A stretch of DNA of 23,531 bases, taken from JABFRJ01 sp031379035. Lineage in GTDB: Bacteria > Pseudomonadota > Alphaproteobacteria > Rhizobiales > Hyphomicrobiaceae. Location: positions 1 to 23,531 of the forward strand of contig JANNEU010000170.1 in the NCBI GenBank assembly GCA_031379035.1, given 5' to 3'. This document shows positions 1 to 7,046 of the stretch, in pieces (the first letter of the stretch is position 1; every line of letters starts with the position of its first letter). Under the pieces are notes generated by a model. That model worked only from the letters and a program-made list of their open reading frames with translations. It was not told the DNA's origin and ran no database searches. A program made the position numbers and the translations under genes.

Positions 1-1320
1 CGCGTCTTCCACAGCGCCAAACAACTCGCTCGCAAAAGCAACCTCGGCCGGCCCGTGCATCTTCGGCTTGACGATGTAAATGGAACCCGTTCTTGAATTT
101 TGTGTGCTCGCCGCACTTCTCGAATGAAGTTTGGCCACGTCAGCGCTGGTCGCGCCGAGTTTCGCTGCGCGTATACCCTCACCGCGCTTGATGTCCTGCA
201 TGCCGATCAGCGACGTGATCATGCCATCAAGAATGCCCTCGGGGATTTCTTGGCCCGCTGCGTCCAGCACGGACGGGTCATCCATCAGATGCCCGCAGTT
301 ACGGATCAGGTTGATCGAACGGCCAGCCAAGGTCAGCGCCGCGCCATCGCGGCCGACAAAGCCGCGATCTCCATTGAGCGTGCGCGTCAGCGTCTTGCCG
401 CCCTTCTCGAACTTTTCAACCAGATCGCCCTTCATCAGGCCCAGCCAGTTGCGATAGGCCACGACCTTGTCGTCAGCGTCCACCGCCGCGATGGAGTCTT
501 CCAGATCCATGATCGTCGTCAGCGCGCTTTCGACAACGAGATCGGCCACACCAGCCGCGTCCGTTGCGCCGATGGTGTGGCTGCGATCAATGCGGATCTC
601 GATGTGCAGGCCATTGTTTTTCAGCAGCACAGCCGTCGGCGCTTCCGCACTGCCGGTGTGACCGGCAAACTTGCTCTCGTCTTTGAGGCGCACCTTCGAG
701 CCATCGGGCTGCATAGCCAGCAGTGTACCGCCCGCCACCGAGTAGCCGCGCACTGTCGCGTGCGAACCGAACGTCAGCGGCGCAACATCATCAAGCAACG
801 TCTTCGCGAACGCGATCACTTTCGCGCCGCGTAACGGGTTGTAGCCACCGGCCCGCGTCGCGCCATCCGTCTCCGGCAGCGCGTCCGTGCCATACAGCGC
901 ATCATACAACGAACCCCAACGTGCGTTCGCAGCATTGAGCGCATAGCGCGCGTTCATCACCGGCACCACCAGCTGCGGCCCGGCCATGGTCGTGATCTCG
1001 GGATCAACGTTGGCCGTATCGACTTTGAAATCTGCGCCCTCCGGCACCAGATAGCCGATCTCGCTGAGGAACGCTTTGTAGGCGACCATGTCGAGCGGCT
1101 TGCCCTTGTGCGCCTTATGCCAGCCGTCGATCTTGGATTGCATCTCATCGCGGACAGCGCGCAGCGCCCGGTTCTTCGGTGCCAGCGTCGCCACAATCTT
1201 GTCGAACCCGTCCCAGAATTGCGCTTCGCTCACACCCGTGCCCGGCAGCGCTTCCTTGGCAATAAAGTCATGTAGGACCTTGGCGATGCGCAACCCGCCG
1301 TGCGTGATCCGGTCCGTCAT
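1..1320 (-). CDS. glcB: Malate synthase G, N-terminal 440 codons (cut by left window edge)
   Basis: Condenses glyoxylate with acetyl-CoA to malate in the cytoplasm (glyoxylate bypass or glycolate use). The frame is open from the ATG at 1320 to the window edge with no stop, and it reads as the N-terminal part of the roughly 720-740-residue G isoform. It opens with MTDRITHGGLRIAKVLHDF and then LPGTGVSEAQFWDGFD. Other family stretches are TLNGDRGFVGRDG (about residue 320), EIPEGILDG (about 358-366) and NSRTGSIYIVKPKMHGP (about 408-424). The metal-binding and catalytic residues of the C-terminal half lie outside the window. Compared with the E. coli protein as I remember it, about 20-25 extra residues sit between the helix ending MQDIKRG (about 374-380) and NSRTGS. 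The gene follows the CoA-transferase on the same strand after a 216-bp gap that holds a palindrome. The family call is firm. Confidence 0.96.
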   Translation of the reverse strand, partial: MTDRITHGGLRIAKVLHDFIAKEALPGTGVSEAQFWDGFDKIVATLAPKNRALRAVRDEMQSKIDGWHKAHKGKPLDMVAYKAFLSEIGYLVPEGADFKVDTANVDPEITTMAGPQLVVPVMNARYALNAANARWGSLYDALYGTDALPETDGATRAGGYNPLRGAKVIAFAKTLLDDVAPLTFGSHATVRGYSVAGGTLLAMQPDGSKVRLKDESKFAGHTGSAEAPTAVLLKNNGLHIEIRIDRSHTIGATDAAGVADLVVESALTTIMDLEDSIAAVDADDKVVAYRNWLGLMKGDLVEKFEKGGKTLTRTLNGDRGFVGRDGAALTLAGRSINLIRNCGHLMDDPSVLDAAGQEIPEGILDGMITSLIGMQDIKRGEGIRAAKLGATSADVAKLHSRSAASTQNSRTGSIYIVKPKMHGPAEVAFASELFGAVEDA

Positions 1321-1353
1321 GATGTCTGTCTCCCGAGAGGCGGCAGAAGCGGA

Positions 1354-1429
1354 ATTGGGGACAGTCACCCATTGTTCCGCATTGCTGCAAATGACGCGAG
1401 GTCTCAGCAAATGGGTGGCTGTCCCCAAT
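1354..1429. repeat. REP-like palindrome: 20-bp inverted repeat around a 36-nt loop
   Basis: The left arm (1354-1373) reads attggggacagtcacccatt. The right arm (1410-1429) is its reverse complement with one difference, which would be a G-U wobble in RNA. The loop contains a smaller possible pairing, tgctg (1383-1387) with cagca (1405-1409). Arms of the type TTGGGGACAGTCACC resemble palindromes found in many genomes beside REP-associated tyrosine transposases (RAYTs); that link is from memory. It is the only copy in the window and no transposase is nearby. There is no T-run on either side, so it is not a standard intrinsic terminator, although it could act as a mRNA 3'-end stabiliser between the CoA-transferase and glcB. 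Confidence 0.75.
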
Positions 1430-1536
1430 CCCGCGCGAGCGTTGCCGTACCTCGATTGCCTCTGGCATGCCATCCATGTTTCGCTGCGACAAAATGGTGC
1501 GGACGACGTTGACAACCACCAATTGCCGCTCGCGGA

Positions 1537-2754
1537 CTACGCCGCCACCACAACCCGCGCCGCCAACATCCCCTCAATCTCCACCGTCGAATACCCAACC
1601 TCCGCCAGCACCTCGCGCGTGTGCTGGCCATACACAGGTGCGGCGCTTTGCACGCCGCCCGGTGTCGCTGAAAACTTCACCGGCAAGCCAATGGTTTGCA
1701 TGCGCCCCGCGACAGGATGTTCAACCTCCGGCACCATTGCGCGCGCCAGCGTTTGCGGATGCTTGTGCATCGCCTTGACGTCGAGCACGGGACCAGCGGG
1801 CACGCCAGCTGCTTGGAGAACGCCCAACCAATGGGCCGTCGTGCGCGTCACAAACCGCACCGACAATTCCGCAATCAGCGCGTCGATGTTCTCCATGCGG
1901 CCCTTGCCCACCACAAACCGCGGGTCGGCGGCCAACGCCTCCGCACCAAGCGCCTGACACAACCGCTCCCAGTTCGCTTGATTGGCAGCACCAACGTTGA
2001 TCCAGCCGTCGGATGTTTGAAACGCCTGATAGGGCGCGTTCAACGGATGCGCCGAGCCGAGCGGACCTGGCGCAATGCCCGTCGCGAACGCAATCGCCGA
2101 CTGCCAGTACGTGTGCGTGATGCCGGCTTCGAACAGCGACGTGTCCACCAGCTGCCCTTCACCGGTCTTCTGCTTGTGCGCGTACGCCGCCAGCACGCCC
2201 ATCGCCAAAAGAATCCCAGCCGTGATGTCACACACTGGCGCGCCCACCTTCACCGGCGGCCGATCCGCCCCCTCGCCAGTGATCGACATCAGCCCGCTCA
2301 TGCCTTGCGCGACGAGATCAAACCCGCCGGCCTCTGCCAGCGGCCCCGTGCGGCCAAAGCCTGAAATCGCCGCATAAATCAGCCCTGGATTGATTTTCCG
2401 AAGGTCTTCATAGCCAAGCCCCAGCGACGGCAGCGTATCCGCGCGATAATTCTCGATCAGCACATCGGCGTCGTGCACCAGGCGGCGCAGCACGTCTTTG
2501 CCTTGCGGCAGCTTGAGATCGAGCACGATGCCCCGCTTGTTGCGGTTCATCATCATGTAGGCCGCACTCTCGCCGTTGATGTCTGGCGGCAGCTGGCGGC
2601 GCGTATCATCCCCGCCGCCGGTCTTCTCGACCTTGATCACGTCCGCGCCCATATCAGCCAGCATCAACCCGCACACCGGCCCCGCCATGACGTGCGCGAG
2701 TTCGATCACCCGCATGCCGGCAAGCGGACCACGGAAGGGACGTGCGTGGGTCAT
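1537..2754 (-). CDS. CaiB/BaiF (class III) family CoA-transferase
   Basis: A 405-residue cytoplasmic enzyme predicted to move CoA between carboxylic acids through an aspartyl-CoA thioester. Family features are the N-terminal LAGMRVIELAHVMAGP (about 11-26), the nucleotide-fold stretch MGADVIKVEK (35-44), NRNKRGIVLDLK (70-81), LIENYRADT and the block GAPVCDITAGI. The Asp at about 176 in that block fits the catalytic aspartate of formyl-CoA transferase. The length is normal for the family. The start codon is the ATG at 2754, 35 bp after rluB, and glcB lies downstream on the same strand, so the three may be co-transcribed. The substrate cannot be read from sequence. The neighbour malate synthase hints at acyl-CoA or dicarboxylate metabolism, such as succinyl, malyl or mesaconyl substrates, but this is only inference. 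Confidence 0.93.
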   Translation of the reverse strand: MTHARPFRGPLAGMRVIELAHVMAGPVCGLMLADMGADVIKVEKTGGGDDTRRQLPPDINGESAAYMMMNRNKRGIVLDLKLPQGKDVLRRLVHDADVLIENYRADTLPSLGLGYEDLRKINPGLIYAAISGFGRTGPLAEAGGFDLVAQGMSGLMSITGEGADRPPVKVGAPVCDITAGILLAMGVLAAYAHKQKTGEGQLVDTSLFEAGITHTYWQSAIAFATGIAPGPLGSAHPLNAPYQAFQTSDGWINVGAANQANWERLCQALGAEALAADPRFVVGKGRMENIDALIAELSVRFVTRTTAHWLGVLQAAGVPAGPVLDVKAMHKHPQTLARAMVPEVEHPVAGRMQTIGLPVKFSATPGGVQSAAPVYGQHTREVLAEVGYSTVEIEGMLAARVVVAA

Positions 2755-2789
2755 GCGTGCTCCGCGTCAGGTTCGCTGTGCTCGCGCCG

Positions 2790-3848
2790 TCAGCCTTTGA
2801 TCGCGCGTGCCGACGGAGCACCAGGCTTCTTCTTCGGCCGGGGGGCGATCTCTTCCGGAATCTCATCCAGCCGGAACTTTTTGGCGACCTCCGGGCCGAG
2901 CTGATCGGCGAGGACGCGGCGCTTGATGCTCTCGGCTTTGCCTTCGTCGAGATCCATCAGCTGGAACGGCCCGAACGAGACGCGGATCAGTCGATTCACG
3001 ATCAGGTCGAGACTGGCGAGAATGTTTTTAACCTCGCGGTTCTTGCCCTCGCGCAGCCCCACCGTCAGCCACACATTGCCGCCACCCTGATGGCCATCGA
3101 CCGTCGCTTCGATCGGGCCGTAGCGGACACCATCGAGCTCGATGCCATCTTTCAGCGTATCGAGCCGCGCTTGAGTGATCACGCCGTGGCAGCGCACGCG
3201 ATACTTGCGCAGCCAGCCCGTTGACGGCAGCTCGAGATGCCGCGCCAGTTCGCCATCGTTGGTCAGCAGCAGCAGGCCTTCGGTGTTGAAGTCGAGCCGG
3301 CCGATGGAAACGACGCGTGGCAACCCCTCCGGCAAATGATCGAACACCGTCGCGCGGCCTTCCGGATCGCTGTGCGTGGTGACAAAGCCGCGCTTCTTGT
3401 GGAAGCGCCAAAGACGCGTCGGCTCCGCGTCTGGCAGCGCCTCGCCATCGACGACGATGCGGTCGCGCGGCGTCACATCGAGCGCGGGCGAACTGATCGT
3501 CTTGCCGTTGACCGCGACACGGCCATCCGTGATCCAGCGCTCGGCATCGCGGCGCGAGCACAACCCTGCCCGCGCCATGGCCTTGGCGATGCGCATGGTT
3601 TCGGTGGCATGGCCAGAGCCAGCAGCGGGACGCTTCTTAGCGGCCGGTGCGTCCTGCGCCACGCGCGCGTCGGCCGCAGCCTTCGCGAGACGCTCGTCCT
3701 TAAACGAACTCCGCTTGCCGGTGCCCGGCTTAGCCGTCACCGAGCCGCGGGCTTCGGGGAAGTTCTCGTCCAGCCGGCTCGGGCGCTTGTAGCCGCCTGC
3801 GGTAGCCACGGGCTTGCCGCGCCGTTGACCAAATGCCGGTTTGCGCAT
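2790..3848 (-). CDS. rluB: 23S rRNA pseudouridine synthase, RluB-type (RsuA family)
   Basis: Isomerises a specific uridine of 23S rRNA to pseudouridine. Residues 1-84 form a basic, low-complexity extension rich in Lys, Arg and Ala. An S4 RNA-binding domain follows (about 85-135: MRIAKAMARAGLCSRRDAERW, then GRVAVNGK). The RsuA/RluB catalytic domain holds the signature GRLDFNTEGLLLLTND (183-198), whose Asp186 is the expected nucleophile. Further family stretches are KYRVRCHG and REGKNREVKN. The 352-residue length fits long alphaproteobacterial versions with a charged N-terminus. It starts at the ATG 34 bp from the divergent tadA start, so both promoters must be packed into that gap or the coding ends. 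RluB is preferred over RluE/RluF because of the S4 domain and C-terminal layout, but target U2605 is by homology only. Confidence 0.93.
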   Translation of the reverse strand: MRKPAFGQRRGKPVATAGGYKRPSRLDENFPEARGSVTAKPGTGKRSSFKDERLAKAAADARVAQDAPAAKKRPAAGSGHATETMRIAKAMARAGLCSRRDAERWITDGRVAVNGKTISSPALDVTPRDRIVVDGEALPDAEPTRLWRFHKKRGFVTTHSDPEGRATVFDHLPEGLPRVVSIGRLDFNTEGLLLLTNDGELARHLELPSTGWLRKYRVRCHGVITQARLDTLKDGIELDGVRYGPIEATVDGHQGGGNVWLTVGLREGKNREVKNILASLDLIVNRLIRVSFGPFQLMDLDEGKAESIKRRVLADQLGPEVAKKFRLDEIPEEIAPRPKKKPGAPSARAIKG

Positions 3849-3882
3849 GGTAGTGACCGTCTTGAATGTGTGAGAGCGCTCT

Positions 3883-4347
3883 ATGGCACCCCCGCCTGGT
3901 CAAAGCTATATGGAAGTGGCGCTTGAGGAAGCCCGCAAGGCCGCAGCCCGTGGTGAAGTCCCCGTCGGTGCCGTCATCGTTAACGGTGCCGGCGCGATTC
4001 TGGCCACCGCTGGCAACCGCACGCGTGAACTCTCCGACCCCACGGCCCATGCCGAAGTGCTGGCGATCCGGGCTGCGAGTGCGGCGCTCAAATCCGAGCG
4101 CCTGCCCGGCTGCGATCTCTATGTGACGTTGGAACCGTGCCCCATGTGCGCGGCAGCCATTTCATTTGCGCGGGTGCGGCGGCTCTATTTCGGCGCGCTT
4201 GATCCCAAGAGCGGTGCCGTGGAAAGCGGGCCGCGCCTCTTCAACCAGCCCGTTTGCCACCACGCGCCAGAGGTTTACGGGGGGCTGGCGGCGTCCGCGT
4301 CAGCCGCTTTGCTGCGGACTTTTTTTGGCGAACGGCGCGGGGGGTGA
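3883..4347 (+). CDS. tadA: tRNA-specific adenosine deaminase TadA
   Basis: Converts A34 of tRNA-Arg(ACG) to inosine; usually essential. The 154-residue protein carries the cytidine/deoxycytidylate-deaminase zinc site: HAE at 56-58, where His56 binds zinc and Glu58 is the proton shuttle, and PCPMC at 85-89, where Cys86 and Cys89 bind zinc. The N-terminal helix and GEVPVGAVIV are typical, and the C-terminus has the family stretch NQPVCHHAPEVYGG. The start is the ATG at 3883; a second ATG ten codons later is possible but would remove part of the first helix. It is divergent from rluB, a pairing common in alphaproteobacteria. Its last 107 bp overlap the 3' end of the convergent gene on the minus strand. 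Confidence 0.96.
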   Translation: MAPPPGQSYMEVALEEARKAAARGEVPVGAVIVNGAGAILATAGNRTRELSDPTAHAEVLAIRAASAALKSERLPGCDLYVTLEPCPMCAAAISFARVRRLYFGALDPKSGAVESGPRLFNQPVCHHAPEVYGGLAASASAALLRTFFGERRGG

Positions 4348-5044
4348 CGGGTGCTTTGCCGTTGCGCATCTTGGTGGCTGGCACCGCAATCCTGCCGATC
4401 GGCTTCATGACCTCGGACGCCGCTTGCATCGGCAGAATGCCATGCGCTTCAAGCAGCTGGCCTAGCGCCTCGCGGTCGCGCACGACGGTGCGATAGATCC
4501 AGCGATAACCGTAGTTGGTTTCCGCCAGCGCCGCCGCGCGGTCCCAGCCGATAAATTCTGCGACCGCGTGCAATTCCAGCCAGCACACAACCAGATGCAC
4601 GTACGTCTGCTCGTAGTTGCGCGCGCCATCCGGCAACCGGGTTGGTGCTTTGGGATAGCGGCGCACCAGTTCGTCGAAAAACGGCAGCACGGGATCATGG
4701 TCTGGCCCGCCGAGGCGCCAGAGATACCAATGCATCTGCTCGTGCAGATAGGTGGCCAGCAAATGATCTTCGCTTTCCGCAAAACGCGTGCCGAGTGTCA
4801 GGATCGGATGCGAGAAGGTGGCGCTCGCCGGCACGATGCGCACGTGCCGCGTATACTCATAGCGCGCAAGGCCCTGATGGCGGCCGCGCAACGCGACCAG
4901 CCAGCCGCGCACGCGCTCTGCCGCGCGTTGCGCTTCTTCCATATCAACGTCGATGCGAAAGCCGTCTCCGGCGGGCGCGTTGGCCTTTGCCCGCTTGGAA
5001 AGTGTGGCTTTCGCAGGGACGTTTTTGGTCCCTGCTTTTGCCAT
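4241..5044 (-). CDS. Putative zinc metallopeptidase-like protein (HEQMH), function unknown
   Basis: A 267-residue protein that I cannot assign to a named enzyme. Residues 1-25 are Lys/Ala-rich and look disordered. A compact central region (about 28-205) contains LHEQMHWYLW with the zincin motif His101-Glu102-x-x-His105. A downstream helix, YVHLVVCWLELHAVAEF (149-165), offers Glu157 or His159 as a third zinc ligand. No signal peptide or membrane segment is visible, so it should be cytoplasmic. The C-terminal 50 residues are very basic and are encoded partly opposite tadA (107-bp convergent overlap). The ATG at 5044 is preceded by AGGAA at good spacing. It lies 84 bp behind the patatin gene on the same strand. 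The central part looks conserved and genuine; enzyme activity is inferred only from HExxH. Confidence 0.8.
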   Translation of the reverse strand: MAKAGTKNVPAKATLSKRAKANAPAGDGFRIDVDMEEAQRAAERVRGWLVALRGRHQGLARYEYTRHVRIVPASATFSHPILTLGTRFAESEDHLLATYLHEQMHWYLWRLGGPDHDPVLPFFDELVRRYPKAPTRLPDGARNYEQTYVHLVVCWLELHAVAEFIGWDRAAALAETNYGYRWIYRTVVRDREALGQLLEAHGILPMQAASEVMKPIGRIAVPATKMRNGKAPVTPRAVRQKKSAAKRLTRTPPAPRKPLARGGKRAG

Positions 5045-5128
5045 GCCGCAATTCCTATTCTGCGGCCCGTCTTAGTTGAGATCCCGTGCGAGGGAAGTCC
5101 TAAAATGCGCTGGATGTGGAAAACTTTT

Positions 5129-6037
5129 TTATGTCTTTGGAATCAACGTCACTGTCGCGCTGCCAAGCACACGATCAAGCTGCCGCTTGAGTTTGTCCTT
5201 CACCGGTTCGGCTGCAATCAGCACCTCACGCCAGCGATGGAAGTCGATCACGCTGAAATCGTCGACGGGGCATTCGATCAAGATATCCGGCTGCACGCGC
5301 TTGAGTTTTTCGCGCACGATCGAACGCTGCAATATTTGTGACGACGCCGCCATCACATCGACCGCGGATGGCTGCGCGCGTGGTGCATCGCGCAGCGCGA
5401 CGGCCGTGGTGTCATCGGGTGCGCCGCCGGAAACATCAATCGCGACAGTGATATACGCACCACCTGTGATTACGTCGAACGGCAGCGGATTGACGAAGCC
5501 GCCATCCACCAGCGCGCGGCCATCCAGCATCACCGGCGTGAACACGACGGGCAGCGCCATGCTGGCAGCCACCGCAGGACGCAACGCGCCGCGCGCATGC
5601 AGCACCTCGGATTGGGCGTAGAAATCGCACGCCACCGTCGTCAGCGGGATCGCCAGCGCCTCAAACGTCTGCGGCACGCCCTTCGGCAGTACAGCATCCA
5701 GCAGCACCAGCGGATCGAGCAGCGCATTGCGCAACGGCACCAGACTGAGCAGCTTTGAAATCGGCTGCGCGCGCGCCGCAAAGATCTGGCGGATCAGATC
5801 AAAGCGCTGGCCGAGCATCTCCTCGGTGTGGGCACGGATCACTTTTGCTGAGAGCCCCGACGCATACGCCGCGCCGAACAGCGCACCGGCAGATGTCCCC
5901 GCAATCCGCGCCGGCTTGATGCCCAGTTCGTCAAACGCCTCCAGCGCCAGAATGTGCGCCATGCCACGCGCCCCACCCCCGCCGAGCGCGAGGGCGATGG
6001 GGGTGGGGGCCCGGGAAGCTGAGAGCACAGGGAGCAT
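5129..6037 (-). CDS. Patatin-like phospholipase (RssA/NTE-type)
   Basis: Predicted serine lipid acyl hydrolase of 302 residues. The oxyanion-hole motif GGGGARG is at 19-25, the nucleophile elbow GTSAG at 47-51 gives Ser49, and the DGG motif (178-180) supplies Asp178, completing the Ser-Asp dyad. The order and spacing are those of bacterial RssA/YchK-like patatins. No convincing signal peptide is present, so it probably acts in the cytoplasm or at the inner face of the membrane. It starts 56 bp after the HEPN gene and ends 84 bp before the HEQMH protein gene, all on the minus strand, so the four genes may share transcripts. The substrate (phospholipid or lysophospholipid) is not readable from sequence. 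The family call is firm; the physiological role is unknown. Confidence 0.93.
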   Translation of the reverse strand: MLPVLSASRAPTPIALALGGGGARGMAHILALEAFDELGIKPARIAGTSAGALFGAAYASGLSAKVIRAHTEEMLGQRFDLIRQIFAARAQPISKLLSLVPLRNALLDPLVLLDAVLPKGVPQTFEALAIPLTTVACDFYAQSEVLHARGALRPAVAASMALPVVFTPVMLDGRALVDGGFVNPLPFDVITGGAYITVAIDVSGGAPDDTTAVALRDAPRAQPSAVDVMAASSQILQRSIVREKLKRVQPDILIECPVDDFSVIDFHRWREVLIAAEPVKDKLKRQLDRVLGSATVTLIPKT

Positions 6038-6093
6038 TGGCGTCTCTACCGTCTGACTGGTGGAGGCTACTTGATCGTCTCGGCGACAGGTTT

Positions 6094-6489
6094 CTATCGA
6101 ACCGTGGCCGCGATCGCAGTCCGAACACTCGACACGAAGGCCTCAGCGGCAGCGATAGCTTCACTTGCATCGGCCACAGCGATCATGGCCACTGGCCCGG
6201 TTTCATAGTCGGCGACTTCCTTGAAGTGATACGAAGCCGACAAGGATGCAGCGAGTTGAGGCGTCAACCTCGATTCCGTTTTCGTCAATCGATGAAATTG
6301 ATGACTAACGCCCTTGTGAGACTTTGCAATCTTGCTTGTCCGCTCAAAGATCATCGCTTGAGCGGCATGAAACTGCGCGTAGTATGCGTGACGGCCAGCC
6401 TCATCCGCAATGCCAATTCCAAGCACCCTTCGCGCCTTGTCCAGCGCTTGGTCGGCCTTCTCAAGATATGCTGCGGTCTCGGGCTTCAT
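6094..6489 (-). CDS. HEPN domain protein (toxin-type partner of MNT)
   Basis: A 131-residue all-helical protein of the HEPN family. The helix KADQALDKARRVLGIGIADEA-type start (11-31) leads into HAYYAQFHAAQAMIFER (34-50) and then KSHKGVSHQFHRL (56-68), as in HEPN proteins paired with minimal nucleotidyltransferases. HEPN partners in such pairs are often RNases or AMPylation targets. However, the clear Rx4-6H catalytic motif and the RX4HXY motif of HepT toxins are not evident: the nearest is Arg50 with His58, seven residues between. RNase activity is therefore uncertain. Its ATG overlaps the TGA of the nucleotidyltransferase gene as ATGA, a sign of translational coupling. The patatin gene follows 56 bp later on the same strand. 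Confidence 0.88.
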   Translation of the reverse strand: MKPETAAYLEKADQALDKARRVLGIGIADEAGRHAYYAQFHAAQAMIFERTSKIAKSHKGVSHQFHRLTKTESRLTPQLAASLSASYHFKEVADYETGPVAMIAVADASEAIAAAEAFVSSVRTAIAATVR

Positions 6490-6803
6490 AGATCGATGCC
6501 ATCCTTGCGGATCTCGTACATCAATGGTGATCCCGCTTCCCGCCAGCTACCCGCTGGATAAGGCATTGCGTGAACGGTGGCACCGGTCGTGTCGAGGAGA
6601 GCGATTTCGATATCGGCTAACCGCCGGAACTCCTGCCAGCGGCTCGACATGTCGCTCAGGAACACCGCAACATCGTAGTCGCTGTCCGGCTTGGCCTCGC
6701 CGCGGGCACGGGACCCATAAAGCACGAGACGCTCCACTCTTGCGCCATATGCCGTGGTAACGGCGGCACGAAGGTTGTCGAGTACTGGATCGGTTTTCGT
6801 CAT
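6486..6803 (-). CDS. Minimal nucleotidyltransferase (MNT) of a HEPN/MNT pair
   Basis: A 105-residue Pol-beta-like nucleotidyltransferase, the usual antitoxin side of MNT/HEPN modules, which can AMPylate or otherwise silence its HEPN partner. The signature YGSRARGEAKPDSDYDVAVF (29-48) supplies Gly-Ser and the metal-binding Asp42 and Asp44. The C-terminal stretch HAMPYPAGSW and the ending IRKDGIDL are familiar from short stand-alone members. No third carboxylate of the classical triad is obvious, which is also true of relatives I recall. I chose the ATG at 6803 rather than the one 78 bp upstream: homology begins there and a promoter ends six bases before it. The stop overlaps the HEPN start by four bases. 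Confidence 0.88.
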   Translation of the reverse strand: MTKTDPVLDNLRAAVTTAYGARVERLVLYGSRARGEAKPDSDYDVAVFLSDMSSRWQEFRRLADIEIALLDTTGATVHAMPYPAGSWREAGSPLMYEIRKDGIDL

Positions 6804-6838
6804 AACCCAACCATAGCGGACGGCGACGAATGGTTCAA
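6803..6838 (-). promoter_or_regulatory. Predicted sigma-70 promoter of the MNT/HEPN pair
   Basis: On the minus strand TTGAAC (6838-6833) and TATGGT (6815-6810) are separated by exactly 17 bp, matching the -35/-10 consensus in 5 and 4 of 6 positions. Only six bases separate the -10 box from the ATG at 6803. A start seven bases after the box would fall on the A of that ATG, so the message is predicted to be leaderless. No Shine-Dalgarno sequence is visible before this ATG. Confidence 0.5.
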
Positions 6839-7046
6839 ACGGCGCACAATTTGGCCGTTCATGGCGATCAGGGTGCCTCAACTGTGCCGTCGCCTGTTTT
6901 GCCCACTGTCAGAGCTGTCCAACGGATTGCCGTCCCGGCTCTAACGGGCTCCGCCTCCCAATATTCCAATTGCCACTCCTGCCGTCAGCGGCTAACCCTC
7001 CGCCGCAAATCGCCATCACGTCACACACTCAGCCGCAGGCCCTCCC

